A stretch of DNA of 64,000 nucleotides from Chanos chanos (lineage: Eukaryota; Chordata; Actinopteri; Gonorynchiformes; Chanidae): assembly GCF_902362185.1 (NCBI RefSeq), contig NC_044497.1:30430001-30494000 (forward strand), in the 5' to 3' direction. Below are positions 49,022 to 63,384 of this stretch, piece after piece. The position numbers and the translations under genes were made by a program. The notes under the pieces are model-generated. The model was given only the letters and a program-made list of their open reading frames with translations, had not been told where the DNA came from and did no database searches. How positions within the stretch are numbered: the first letter of the stretch is position 1; the number at the start of each line of letters is the position of its first letter.

Positions 49022-50498
49022 TGTCAGTCACCACAGCTATTCTTTTTAGCCTAGTTAAGCATGCCAGCGATCTCTTATGGCATTAGATCTCAAAAGATGA
49101 CACTAGGGAACCATAACAATTGACTTTTTTCCTTTCATAATAGAAATAATTCTGTCTAGTGTTGGGATTATCTGCAGTTCACAAATGAAAATATCTGATA
49201 ATAATCAAAAATATATTTTATGTATCCAGTATAAATGATGTTTCGTCTGTGGAGAGAATTTTTATAAACGGGTAAGAATGATTTACTCTAAAGCTTAAGC
49301 TGAAATCTTCACTAACAATGTGGTATCACAACAGATTAATACATGTAGATGCAGCTGTCAGGAATGTTCTCTGTCACCCCCTCTGTTTACACTTGTAATG
49401 GAGCCATTTGCAATAGCTGTACAGACAAATGCTTACACTATATTCATCACCACTGGACAGAAAGAACATCAAGTCAGTCTGTATATAAAAAAAATGTTAT
49501 GGTATCTTTAATACCTGAGCAGATCCATACATATGCTCTTAGATTGTGTTAATGCATTTGGAAAGCAAAAGTAATTATTTAAAATCTTTGCATTCTCAGG
49601 CATTTCAAATAGTACTAGGAATAGAGGGTGCAGTGAAACAAACTATGACCCTTTTTGGAATTGTCACTAACCTTGCTTTGCCAGTCCCATTAATTTGTAG
49701 AATTAACACAGAGTACAGGAACATATGACTTAATCTGATGCACTTAGTTTAAAATATCCCATTGCCAACCCTACTAAATCCTTCAGATTGAGGAAAATAT
49801 TCACAAGAGACCGATGTCCCAGACTGTGATGGTCTAGTCTTATCAGCTTTATTACAGATTAGCTATAACAGCGTGACATCCCCTCTAATGTTCAGCCTAT
49901 ATACTGAAGCACAGCAGCAATGAGACTCCATTTGTTTTTTCGTTTTTGATTCCTTTATTGCCTGTGCTGTTTGTTGTGATGTTACTATGGAGAAACAACA
50001 AATATAATGTTTACAAAACATACGTGTCATCTTACTGTGAGTAAGGATTATTGCATGTACAAAGACAGTACATGAGAAGAGTTGGTGAAAATTGATTGAT
50101 GGTTTAAGAGTAGTGTCGAATCCTGATCCAAGATACCCACAGCTCTGCGCAGTCTCCCCTTGTTCTAAGACACCTTAGTGGGTTAAATAAGCGACTGTTA
50201 ATTATTGCATAAGTTCAGTCAGGTTCATTAGAGTACAGAGAGATCTAGAATGTGCAAGGATGTGGGCCTCCAGGTGAAAGACTGGGAAGCTATAACTCAG
50301 ACAATCTAAAACAACGAGCTTGTGCCATAAACTATACAAAGCTACTGGACTATAAGGAAAGACTAGAGTACTCTGAAGGAAAACCTGTATCTTAGTTGCT
50401 TAGTTGTAATCTGTTATGAAATATGCTATTTTACACTAAGCACATGGCATGCACATCTTTGCTCCACACTCAAAACAGAATATTATTTTTTTTAAAAT
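49022..50498. other. 3' flank of atp13a2 copy 2, facing szrd1
   Basis: This holds the copy-2 3' UTR and spacer. Short blocks near 50075-50145 match the flank of copy 1 (about 18500-18560). No canonical AATAAA is evident in the first kilobase after the stop; TATAAA-like variants occur near 49231 and 49262. No other gene is seen. Confidence 0.5.
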
Positions 50499-52193
50499 TC
50501 TTTATTAAATGGGCATTCTCCAAAATATTTACAGGCAGATTTGTGTTCTCATTCAGGGCATGACAAACCCCACTGGGCTGATTTAATACAGTACAGTCAG
50601 TGTACATTTAGAGATCCATTTCAGATTAAAGGGTTTTTCCACAAACTGCAAAAAAAAAACAAAAACAAAAAAAAGAACATTTACGCATAAAACACGAGGG
50701 GAGGTTTGGATGCAAGTCGGGAAAATGAAACTGTAAAGGCAAAGGTAAATGTGCTATTTCAAACTAATATGGCCCATTTCATCTGCACTGCAGGAGCCAA
50801 AGTGTTTTGATAGACTTACAATAATCTTGATTTCTTAAACCACTGGTGGAGCTTCTGTCTCGTTCCCTCTCTCTCTTTTTTTAATAAAAATTAAATAATC
50901 TCACAATGGATATTCAACCATCCAGTTTTAAATGGTGCATTTTCAGCAAATGTTATTAAAACAGTTCTTAATGAAAGCTACACACTGCACCACCACTTAA
51001 TAAAAAAAAACAAAAAAAAAAACACATTTTCATTTTGTCTTTCATATGATTCCTCACAACAACCTGAGTTCCTACAAGGGTAAAGCAAATCAAAATGATT
51101 GACAGTAGATATGAGGAGAGAGGGAAGCAGGGGAAACCAGCAAGATTTATTTTCCCCATGAATCACTCTCTTTGGTTCTTTCCAGCACCATTGATTTATT
51201 GGATTTGATTTGTTGATTTAACTGGCATATACACTTCTGAATAACCATTTTTAAATTGCACCAAAAGTCAGAAAAGCTGACTAAATGTTTTTTTGTTGCA
51301 TTCACTTTTTTTCAGCCTGTTTTACTGTTTTTATTTATTTTTATATTTTATTTTCTACTTTTTTTTTTTTTTTTGCTTCATGTAGAAATCAGGATAGCTG
51401 GAGGAAGCCCCCGGGAAAGAATAACCATTAAAAAAAAAAAAAAAGAAAAAGAAAAACGTAAACAATAGAACTTTATAGAGCCTCAGCCTCTTGTCGACAA
51501 GAACCCTTACCGTTGCTTTCCCAATTAAAATGTATGGCAATTTGCAGACTAATAATCGAACATAAAATAAACACAGAGAGAACACAAGAACCGATACAAA
51601 AGCATAGGAAGAATAATGTGGAAGAAGGGACTGCTTAATTCTCTAAAGTGATATCTCTAATATTATTGCTGCGACAAGCTGGCATCCTGTAATCATCTTC
51701 GCATCAATTTCTACACTTTGCGTCGTCTTCATTCACCACTCTCTGCTCCTCCAACAGTCTTTTCTGGAGGAGACAGCTGTGCCTAATTTCTGGGTCTTTT
51801 ACATCCACAAGGTCTCCCACCACGGACAGGCTGCCAGTCACAGTTGAGTCAGGTGCAGAAAGAGGCATTGTCAGCGTCTTAAAGTTTTTGGGGTTTTTTC
51901 CCTGTGAAAAAGGATTTTTGTTTTGGGGGGGGGGGGGGGGGGATCACAGTGAGCACTGTCCAGAAGAAACAATGTCCTCATCACAGTGTAAAAGGGATAG
52001 GAGAGGCCCTCCCCGTCTGCTCTTCCACGCATTTTTCTTCCCCTACTCATTCAGCGTGCCGACTCCAGAGCCGTGATGGATGAGAGGGAAATGAATTCTT
52101 ATTTAATAGACATCTTAGATCCTAAAATCAATGAAAATTGTAAGAAATTCAATTATCTGCTTCCTCCTCCTTTAGCTGGATAGGCTGGAATTC
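50499..52193 (-). other. szrd1: Probable long 3' UTR of szrd1
   Basis: No frame here looks coding. On the minus strand it follows the szrd1 stop codon and reaches a reverse AATAAA (plus-strand tttatt, about 50500), a candidate poly(A) signal. It contains long A/T runs and an 18-base G run (51925-51942). SZRD1 is known to have a long 3' UTR in vertebrates; the extent here is inferred. Confidence 0.5.
51925..51942. repeat. Homopolymer G(18)
   Basis: Eighteen consecutive G on the plus strand, within the inferred szrd1 3' UTR (C-run in the transcript). Such runs are often length-variable or sequencing errors. Confidence 0.9.
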
Positions 52194-54281
52194 CTATCTG
52201 CGCTGCCGAAAACCTTGTGTTCCATCTGGCCCTGCTGGCTGTCGGACCACGTGGTTGTTTGATCGGGTGTCCTCCGAGGGTGCCCGAGGCGATCTAACAG
52301 ATGAGAATGTAACGTTCAGAGATTTTCACATTTAAGATTTACCAAACAAATGCAAGATCAGTTTTTTACCATAGACTCTCATGTTGAATATACATTCGTG
52401 CCTGCATAGTCATTAATATAATTCCACAATGAAGCAATTTTTTGAAAAGACAGCAAAAACACCTTCACAGCATTTAGGACATCTATTAATGTGTAAAACA
52501 TTAAGAGACTTTATGGTTTGTCTTTTTATTTGTTTGTTTTTTAACTCGATATATGAGTACTCATATCCACCTGTCTGAATTAGGTCTGTCCTGAGGTGTG
52601 TCTTCGGGACTAGCACTGCCAAGAATTCGCTTCCTGGCTTCAGCGTATTCTGCCTCCCGCTGAGCAAGGGATTTCACCTGTGGAGAAGGTCGGGTCTGTG
52701 CTGCAGGTGATCCTATGGATCCATTACTGGAAGGTCGTTTCAAAATTCGAATCTGTGGAGGGGGTGCTGCAGGAAGTGATTCATCTTGGATCACCATGGC
52801 TGTTCTGATTGGAGATTTAACTGAATTTCCACTGGAAAGTCTGAAAGCGGACAACAAATTGGTTATGATAGGAAGAATTAAATTTAGCTTTGTATAAATA
52901 GAGACTGCAGCCTCAGACACACTAAGTACCTTTCTTTCTGGCTGATCCGCAGCTTCTCCTCTAGTCTTCTCTCCATTTCCTGAGATAAGAGAAAGAAATA
53001 AAATAACATTAGAGCCTTAACTGACAACATACAACACAGAAGTAATCTTTCAAAGCAGGAGAGACTAAGCAGTGAGCAAAGAGAGAGGGGTGCTTGTGGC
53101 AAGAGCTGTATCAGTTTCACATAGTTATTTATACATCGCTAGTAGAGCAGCTAAATTCTTAGGAAGGGTGCATTACAGTGTGCTGATTTAGTTGCTGAAT
53201 AAGGAGACTGTGAGTGTTCCCATGTGCCAAAACGGATGATAGGATATTCGTATTGCCTCTGATTTTTGCTTTACCGCACGGATTGCAATTAAAAGAATAT
53301 GAATAATACTAAAAAATCAGATAATTAGGCACCATGGCGGAAAGCCATCTCGTGGAACGGCTGCAGAAGCACTTAAACAAATATGACGAGCTCCACTAAC
53401 TGGTAACCTAGCACGTGAAGTGGCAAAAACTAAAAGAACAGGCAGATCCAATTTAATTGGCCAACCTGTTGAGTGAACCAGCGAGTACTCTTAAAATTTA
53501 GTCAAACTTCTGATTAATGCAACAAGTACAACAATGTGAAACGGGCTATATCTCTGGTGACAACAGCAAGAGCAACCAAACTTCCCGTTTGCTTGACTGT
53601 GACCAAACGAAGCTAGGTTAGTAATGTTACCCTGATTACGTGGTTGGCTAGCGGTACTGTTAACACTGTCTCGTTTTTGTTTTACTTCCTTTCTGCCCAT
53701 GTTGAAGTTCTCAGATTACTTCAGTTCAAAATCAAACTATTAGAAAATATAAAAGAAAAAAGAAATTCCATGACAAAAAAGTGACCAATTCAACAAGTTT
53801 TAGGGGGCCGGTATGCTAAATTAGCTTAGTGGACTACCACTGTGGCTAGAAAGACATAGCTGCCAAGCTAGCAGAGTGAACGCAGTCGTTTTGAAATGTT
53901 AATGTCACCTCACACAAGACTGGTTCTTAGAATAAACACATTTATCACTGTTCTGTTTGAGACTAATTATAATCAACCAAACCCCACTTCGCGTATGAAC
54001 AACTGCAACACCACCCATTCGCTACTAATTTTCGGGCCCATTTCACTTTAAGTTAAGGCCTACTTCCGACATAACTCTACATGCATACGCAACTGTGTGG
54101 CTTGCTAACTTAGCACGAGGCCGATTTCAATAATCTTTTGTATGTTTACTAGAATCCTTAGGACAGCACGGCAGTGGCTCTTGTAGTATCACTTGCCATA
54201 GTTTTCTAACGCTAATGGCTACATATTTACCCCACTATCGGCAGCTTCTTCCCAGCTTTCGGCGACCTCTTCATCATCCAT
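52194..54281 (-). CDS. szrd1: SUZ RNA-binding domain containing 1 (SZRD1), complete, 4 exons
   Basis: SZRD1 is a small protein with a SUZ domain, a short basic motif linked to RNA binding, and a C-terminal SUZ-C motif. Its exact role is poorly known. Minus-strand exons: 54231-54281, 52930-52979, 52571-52840, 52194-52293, all GT-AG, giving 156 aa (human 152). The N-terminus is [17 protein letters not shown], next [16 protein letters not shown]. The SUZ core includes [20 protein letters not shown] (about 50-69) and [20 protein letters not shown]. The C-terminus ends [18 protein letters not shown]. The match to the human protein is close over the whole length. It converges tail to tail with atp13a2 copy 2. 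The start is the first ATG of a conserved acidic N-terminus. Confidence 0.96.
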
Positions 54282-54960
54282 GTTCTATCACACTAGCTAG
54301 GGGTTCCCTCCGCCAACACACGCGAACGCACATCTCTCACTCGTTACCCATTTGGGAGTGACATTTGAACTTTACTGTCACCTACTGTACCGGAGTGTAC
54401 ACTGTAATGCAGTTACATAGTTTCGTACACAAATTGCAGAGTCATCTGCTACAATACCATTACAAAGTATAATTCAAATAGTGGTTAGTGTAGTACAAAG
54501 GGTAACAAATTCAAGAAGTAGAGAAGCAGAAACAAATACAACCACAAAAGGTAGCCTAAACTCCATTGTGCGAAACTGGCGGTAAAATTGGAAAGAAACA
54601 GAAAGTATGATCACGTTAGGTAGCAAATACCTACCATTAAAGACTGCAATAAGCAGTTATCTACCCTGTCCACTGTTCTGACATACTCTCATGTAACCAA
54701 CCAATTCCACTGCGATGACTGAGCGTTGTCTCAGCTGTAAAACTGCCCTAAAATGTTGAGGAATAAGGAAGAGAAGATTGCTGCGGCACTATCAACTTCT
54801 TACAGGTGACCAGAAACCAACGAAATGTAGCTGAATCAGAGAACAATGCACAACAAGGCCAGATTACTGAGAATGCAGTTATGTTTGAAAGTTTGGTACC
54901 ATTAATATGGAATTCAAACAGAGAACTTAAATGGAAAATGGCTGAGTAAGCAACTCAGAC
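54282..54960. other. szrd1 upstream region
   Basis: The first 100 bases before the szrd1 start are comparatively CpG-rich and probably hold its promoter. The rest has no gene that I can recognise. Confidence 0.4.
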
Positions 54961-54972
54961 CCCTCTGAAACG

Positions 54973-55013
54973 AACCGAACTGAGACCACCCCCGAGGTGG
55001 TCTCAGTTCGGTT
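54973..55013. repeat. Perfect 18-bp-arm palindrome
   Basis: Arms aaccgaactgagaccacc and ggtggtctcagttcggtt flank a 5-base loop. It probably marks the edge or subterminal hairpin of a transposon that also contributes the GC-rich sequence to 55100 and perhaps 57930-58020. Confidence 0.85.
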
Positions 55014-55282
55014 AGCTTCAAGTCCGGGCTGCGGTTCGCTTAACCTGCGCATTGTGAAAACGAACCGCTCCAGGTTTGCTCCAGGTTCGCTTTGTCTTTT
55101 GCCATTGTATTTTAGACCTCTAGGCTTGCCGTAGACAGATCACACACTATTGCAGTTGGACGCTCGAAAAAGCACATAGACGGAACCAGAGCCGTTCTCT
55201 CTACCGCTCTGGGCGGAACCATGGCCGCTGGTAACTATGGAAACTGTAAGATGCCATGAATTTACATTTAATGTAGATTCCG

Positions 55283-56776
55283 TTTTCTCGAGATAACGTG
55301 TTGTTTTTCTTTGTTTTCCTTTGAGATCTCGACTTATTCATGTCATTATCACGAACTATCCCTAGTGGAAATTCCAGTTGAAAACCAGTAGAAAATCCCA
55401 GTAGCAATCCAGTAGAAAACCAGTAGAAAACCAATAGCAATTTCAACTGGTTCCTGTTGGTTTTTATAGGGAAATTGAAACACATTCAACTGGTTTCATA
55501 ACTGGTTTCTACTGGAATGCCCAGTAGAAGAACCAAGAGAAATTTCTACTGTTATGTATTGGTCTGGTTCCAGTGGAAAAACAACTGATAGAAACTAGTC
55601 TCAAGTGGTCTGTATTGGTTGAACTGGTCTCAGATGGTCTGTATTGGTTTTAGCTGGAGACAACTGGGTTATTGAGTTCACGTGAACTCACGTGGTGTGT
55701 GAAATGTTACAGTTGGTATTTAAATGGATTAAACTAATTTCAATTAGTGGAACCTGGAATTATAGTGAATACATCACTGCATGTAATTTATGTTTTAACA
55801 GTTTACTTCCACCACGTCCACACAGGCCCAGAACACACACACCTTTGTATACTGCAATCTATATATACACCTTGATAATAACAATTTAACAGAGAATACT
55901 GAAATACAGGCAACAAGTAAATGTATAAGGAATGCCTTTATTGTCATCGTAAATGTACAACGAGAGTCAGAGTGCCAAGCAACATAGAAGGAATTAAAAT
56001 ATAACTACAAAATGTAAACATAAAGAAAATATAGAAACATAAAATACGAATATAAAATCATTTTTAAGTGGCAGTGCAGTGCCTCAGGAAATGTTTTGTT
56101 TGATTGATTTAATAGGCTATACAGTACGTTGGAGGATGGAAATTTCTAAACATTTAAACGGCAGGGTCAAATTCTAGGCTACTTAATAGGCCTAAACATG
56201 ATTAACCAAGCATACAACATTCGCTGGTAATGGTACAATACAGAATTTCACTTTTAAAATCATACTTTGTCGTTCTTAATGGCGGTGACCTCCCATCCAG
56301 CGCTGCTTTTGTCGTTCTTAATAGCGGTGACCTCCCATATGGGCGACGCGGTTTCTGTCCTTATTTCGGGGAGGGGGCCCTCTTGTTCTCCGCTGTCGTA
56401 GCGAGTTCTCGATCTTCGGCTGCATTATATAAAATGGCTCTGTTGGTCTGAATGGGTTTTAAATGGTTTCAACTGGTATTCTTAACTGGGCAAACCATTA
56501 GAATCTGAAAACCCAGTTGGAACCAATTGAAACCAGTACAGACCATTAGAGACCAGTTCATCCCAATAGACTAGCTACTGGTTTTTCAACTGGAATTTCC
56601 ACTAGGGTAACGAAACTTTCTCGAGATAACGACATAATTAATTCGAGACCTCCCGTTCTAACGAATTAATTATGTCATTATCACAATAAAATAAGATTTC
56701 GTTATTTCGTGATAATGACATGAATAAGTCGAGATCTCGAGATGACAAAGAAGAATAACATGCTATCACGAGAAAA
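55283..56776. mobile_element. Inverted-repeat element with a second element nested inside
   Basis: Outer inverted ends: 'ttctcgagataacgtgttgtt' with 'tctcgacttattcatgtcat' at 55283-55360, and the complement at about 56693-56776. Inside is a second element with ends CCTAGTGGAAATTCCAGTTG (55364 on) and its complement at about 56588-56608, rich in 'ACTGGT/ACCAGT' words. No transposase was seen. The families are unassigned MITE-like DNA elements. Confidence 0.6.
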
Positions 56777-57710
56777 GGTGAGTTCGTTTTAAGGACTGAA
56801 AGGGACTAAGTATGAAAATACGAAGAGGACTGAGTTTGGTTCGTTTAAAGAGGACTACCCTATATGTGAAAACACTTTAACCCGCCTAGAACACCACTCA
56901 GATCATTCCTTTTGGTTAAGCGTGGTTCTTCATGAGTAATAATTCATACAAGCATAGTTGCTTCATTTGGATATACTAGCAAGGTTGTCACTGATCTGTC
57001 TCTTGTTTGTCCTCCATGTTTAGTTTAGATGTTGCTGTATGTGTGAAGGGAAAATTAGATCAATCAAACAAAAAATTTCCTGAGGCACTACATTGTCACT
57101 TCAAAATAATTTTATATTCGTATTTTGATGTTTCTATATTTTCTTTCTGTTTACATTTTGTAGTTATATTTTAATTCCTTCTACGTTGCTTGGTACTGCA
57201 CTCTGAATCTCACTGTACATTTATGATGACAATAAAGGCATTCCTTATACATTTACTTGTTGCCTGTATTTCAGTATTCTCTGTTAAATTGTTATTATCA
57301 AGGTGTATATATAGATTGCAGTATACAAAGGTGTGTGTGTTCTGGGCCTGTGTGGACGTGGTGGAAGTAAACTGTTAAAACATAAATTACATGCAGTGAT
57401 GTATTCACTGTAATTCCAGGTTCCACTAATTGAAATTAGTTTAATCCATTTAAATACCAACTGTAACATTTCACACACCATTGTGAACTCAATAACCCAG
57501 TTGTCTCCAGCTAAAACCAATACAGACCATCTGAGACCAGTTCGACCAATACAGACCATTTGAGACCAGCAGTTTCTATCAGTTGTTTTTCAACTGGAAC
57601 CAGACCAATACATTCCAGTAGAAATTTCTCTTGGTTTTTCTACTGGACATTCCAGTAGAACCAGTTACGAAACCAGCTGAATGTGCTTCAATTTCCCTAT
57701 AAAAACCAAT
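55457..57710. repeat. Long inverted repeat, two ~657-bp arms
   Basis: 55457-56114 and 57054-57710 are inverted copies of each other with high similarity, separated by about 940 bases. Both contain 'aattccaggttccactaatt'-type sequence and 'gcctcaggaaat' at the inner ends, on opposite strands. The left arm lies in the nested element above, so the right arm is probably a second, truncated, oppositely oriented copy of that element. Confidence 0.85.
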
Positions 57711-58526
57711 AATAATAGTATCGTGGCTACGAAGTGAATCTGTTTATTAATTTCTCTCCAGTAAAACGGAAAAGGCTACCCGCCGAACTGACAACACGCA
57801 GACACCCGTCTATAAACCAATAAATGTCAAGTATAGGGGGACACAGCCCATGTAGGTGGTGACTACAGCACGTACAGTAGGTATGTCATGCAAAGATCTC
57901 TGGTGCACTCGAAAGTTACGGTGTGAAAGCAATACTAACCGGATCAAATGTATACAGTGTAACAAAAGCATGAACCTTGGTTCGGACCTAGGTCTGGACT
58001 CGGGTGTGAAAACGCCCTAAGAATTTACATCCTTCAGTAGGCTAAATGATTGAGTTGTCCACAAGGACTGTTGCCTTGAAATTACAACCAGCAGTGACTC
58101 AACTGTTGCCACATTTCCATCATTATCCAGAACTGTCCTGGGCACTTAAAAATGCTCCTCCCTCAGCTTTTGACCTTTGGAACACTGACTTTGCAAAACA
58201 AGGTAGTAGCTCATGTACATCGGCAGTGGAGGGAAATCCTTTTTGTATTAGCCTTATATGGTAAATTTGGTTGTTTGGCTCACCAAAAGTTTTGACTACA
58301 GAAAGACACAACACAACTTTTTAAGGTAATATTTTGGCATTATCAAAGTATATGTGTATTTTAAGAAACCCTAGGGATAAAATGGGCTGTTTGTGAATTG
58401 TGAACAAATGTTAACATGGAACACAACACACTCTCTCTTTTTCTGCATAAGAAGTCAACATTTGGATTACATAATTGCACTATCTACCACTGAATGTATA
58501 TTTCAATATTCTCCAGAGTTTTTCAG
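57711..58526. other. Spacer upstream of the sulfotransferase gene
   Basis: 57711-58020 looks like further transposon flank, ending with 'ggtgtgaaaacgcc', similar to 'tatgtgaaaacac' at about 56862. The last 500 bases may hold the sulfotransferase promoter and a non-coding first exon, since its ATG follows directly on an acceptor-like 'tttttcag'. Confidence 0.4.
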
Positions 58527-60529
<2,003 letters not shown>

Positions 60530-60812
60530 AGATCCTGACCTTTAAACATGCTCATACAAATCACAGATTACAGTGTTTTCTATAACTTATGTGAGCAAAT
60601 ATTCATGGGCTGCATAGTTACATTCCATTGTCACTGGAATCAAACTAATAATTAAACCTATAGATTGTGTTTCAACAACTGGAAACATTGTTTAGTTTTT
60701 TTCTTTGTGAAATATCTTGCTTGTAGGATTTATTACTGTTGTTGTTATTATTATATGTGTTTGTTTTAACACAGTTGCTCAGTAACTTCTAATTGTGTCC
60801 CTCACATTCATG

Positions 60813-60818
60813 AATAAA
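60813..60818 (+). terminator. Poly(A) signal of the sulfotransferase gene
   Basis: AATAAA lies 284 bases after the stop codon, in an AT-rich 3' UTR context. Confidence 0.65.
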
Positions 60819-60839
60819 ATTCCAGTAATTTACAGATAT

Positions 60840-61334
60840 TTTCATGTTTATTCATATTAAAAAAAACCCTGAAAATTCACTGACCATGTTTGTTCTCGAC
60901 AATTTTTTATTAAAATACGATACAAAAACACAAATCAAACAAAGAGAAATAACTTCCACAGACAGCATTTGTGTAATAGACATTGCCGTAGCATGACAAT
61001 GGTATGTACCGAAATGACCTTTGAGACTGCGGAGTCTAGAGGGAAATAGCTGTAGTGCATGGAGTCACGGAGTAGGTTTCAGACAGGAGAAAGGGTCAAA
61101 CATTGTACAGAAACGAAAACTACGGTTTGTAGAATATGGCGTTTTAAAATAACAATTTGCTTTGTTTACATAACTAATTTCTGTTGGTAGCCTCGAAGTA
61201 GGCTAATTAACTTCTAAACTAACTGTATTCGAACCGATTCAAATGAAAAGTCAAAACGCTAGTGTCTACGCGTGGATTGAATTAATCATCATTGAATCAA
61301 CATTGAATCAATTACATTTTTAGGAGACGCTGAA
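60840..61334. other. Spacer between the sulfotransferase gene and tmem82
   Basis: No gene was recognised. It probably contains the tmem82 promoter. A reverse-strand AATAAA-like 'tttttatt' occurs near 60900, but no minus-strand gene follows it. Confidence 0.4.
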
Positions 61335-63384
61335 ATGTTACCTTCGGTGTCCTGGTTTACCTCGCGTTTGTCGGGTTGGTTAACCCTAGAAGCGAACCCT
61401 GTCGAATGTCTGCTGCAAGGTAAGACAGTATTGGTTTTAAGGATCATTTGATCGTACAGATAAAATGGTTTCAAACTACTCATGACACGAATGAATTCTC
61501 TTTCAATTTTAATATAGGGCTTGTCGGCGCATGTGGGATCTCAATTTTTTGTAATCTTGTAAGGATTCACTTGTTTCTTGAATCACAGAGGTAAGAAATC
61601 ATTTGTGTCGTGTGATGTGAATCATAACATATGAATAGTTATTATTTTTATCCATGTTTCTGAATTTACAAGGATCATAATTCTTAGATAGACTGAATAG
61701 ACCTACATTAGGCCCCCAAATATATATGTTTCAGTTCTTAGTCTTGAATATTAAGTGTCAGCAGGGGCGTTGCTATAAATTTTGGGTCCTGTGAAAGAAT
61801 ATAATATACCTGTGATGATAATAATAATAATAATAATAATAATAATAGTGTTCTGTTAGGGCCACCTGTCAGTGCAGGGCCCTTGGAAGCACCCCCCCCC
61901 CCCTTTTTTTGGTGCCCATGGGTGTCAGTGTTTTATTAAATCAGTCTAGAAATGAATATTTGGGCTTGACAAGGTGAGACATGCAAGTTTATATTTTGAC
62001 CTTTTGATATATGCCCATTAAAAATTTTGTCTTGAAACATTTTGGCATACGTGAATATGTGAGAATTTTTAAACAATAAAAAGGTGTTTCTCACTACATA
62101 TCATTTATGACAAACTTTTTTTTCAACTCCGCAGTTCAAATGATGACAAAGGTGCAGGAAAATCAAAAAATAGGAACAGCCAAAGGAGCAGACTGACAAA
62201 GACACTCCAGTTTTGGTTCCTTACAGGGATTCTTTCTGTTGTTGGTTCACGAGTTGCCTCCCTGGTAATTCTAGAATTCAGCCTTAGAGCAGTATCTGCA
62301 CGGATGACGAGTGGATCAGTAAGTTAACTGATCATTTGATCAGAATGCTGATTTTCATTCATCAAATTCTGCACATTACTTTAAAACTAAAATAGTTGAA
62401 TCTTCCTTTTCTTTTCTTTATTTAGGTCCCTCATAATAGATCATTACTACAGCTACTCATTCAGTGTCAGTTCTCCTTAGGCTGTGCCTTAAGTGGAACC
62501 CTTTATTTTCTCCATGAGGGGGCACCACAACGCTGGCTAAATATCCTTCTTGCTGCAGGGTTGAGTTGGTTCTTGGCCAGCCTCTGTTCCAGATTAGAGC
62601 ATCACGTCATGTCAATGTACCCATTACACAGCACAGAACGTTACTGTGGCGTGTGTATTGGACTTCTAACCTCTGGCACAACTATCCTTCCCTTCATATG
62701 TTGTGCTCTTATAATGACATTTACTGTGGCTGGAATTGCTGCCATATCTAGCATCAACCAACACTTTCTGTCAGCCACTGAGGCACTGCGTTTCTGGACA
62801 CCACTGACAATCTGTTACACTCTACTGATTGTGTATATGCAGGGTGAGACAGAAAATTATCCTGGGTTAAGGCTGTTTAAATTTCAGCAATTTGGCAACT
62901 AGCTAAACTGATATGCATGACCTTTGACTGATATATCAGAAACAAGCTTAATGTCAGTGTTGGATGTTTCAGAAGAACAGAGCCGACAGCCAGATGGGCA
63001 GGCTATTCTGAATGCTGTGGTGGTGCGGCTGGGGGGGCTCCTAGTACTAATGCTGACAGTGGGACGCTGGGCAGATGTGATCCACATCTTAGTATGCTTT
63101 CTGGGTGAGGCTGGGTGTCTCATACCAGCTCAAGATCTGCTAGATGCGATACCTCAAGTAAGCTGAATCAGATTAGTGAAGGAATTTTTAGCTATGAGAT
63201 ACATGGTCCCTGAATATAAAGGGTTTTTGTTTTCCTGAAACTTATTTATTTTTTATAAGTGTTATATTATGCAACTTGATTTCTTCTCACATCTTTATCC
63301 TCACAGACTACAGAAGGTCTCCAAAGAAGCTCAACTCAGAGGAATGAGAACCAAAGAAGTCACGTGAAATTCAAGAACCACTAA
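61335..63384 (+). CDS. tmem82: Transmembrane protein 82 (TMEM82), complete, 6 coding exons
   Basis: TMEM82 is a multi-pass membrane protein without a known biochemical function. Exons: 61335-61419, 61518-61590, 62135-62318, 62426-62843, 62973-63157, 63307-63384, all GT-AG; the frame gives 340 aa (human 343). Hydrophobic segments include GLVGACGISIFCNLVRIHLF (29-48) and FWFLTGILSVVGSRVASLVI (79-98), then several in exons 4 and 5. Close matches to the human protein are ERYCGVCIGLL, EALRFWTPLTICYTLL and VVVRLGGLLVLMLTVGRW. The C-terminal tail is short and polar. The gene is on the same strand as the sulfotransferase gene, about 800 bases downstream. Nothing is broken. Confidence 0.94.
61766..61925. 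repeat. Transposon fragment with (ATA)n, intron 2 of tmem82
   Basis: 'caggggcgttgctataaatt' resembles the hAT-type end seen at 25610, and the fragment continues with (ATA)n (about 61816-61847), a C run and a T run. No target duplication was found, so this is a weak call. Confidence 0.4.

Noticed and set aside
52561-52920. 119-codon frame as a separate minus-strand protein
   Set aside because: It is szrd1 exon 3 read through both splice sites. The extra residues at each end are intronic.
53491-53700. 69-codon minus-strand frame as an extra szrd1 exon
   Set aside because: It lies in intron 1 of szrd1. Exons 1 and 2 join directly in frame to a protein matching the family, so no extra exon is needed.
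55692-57559. Matching open frames MVCEMLQLVFKWIKLIS on opposite strands as a duplicated gene
   Set aside because: They are the two arms of the transposon inverted repeat. The frame is short, ends in low-complexity sequence and has no family match.
62924-63166. Frame starting MTDISETSLMSVLDVSEEQ as the start of a separate protein
   Set aside because: Only the part after the acceptor at 62972 is real; it is exon 5 of tmem82.
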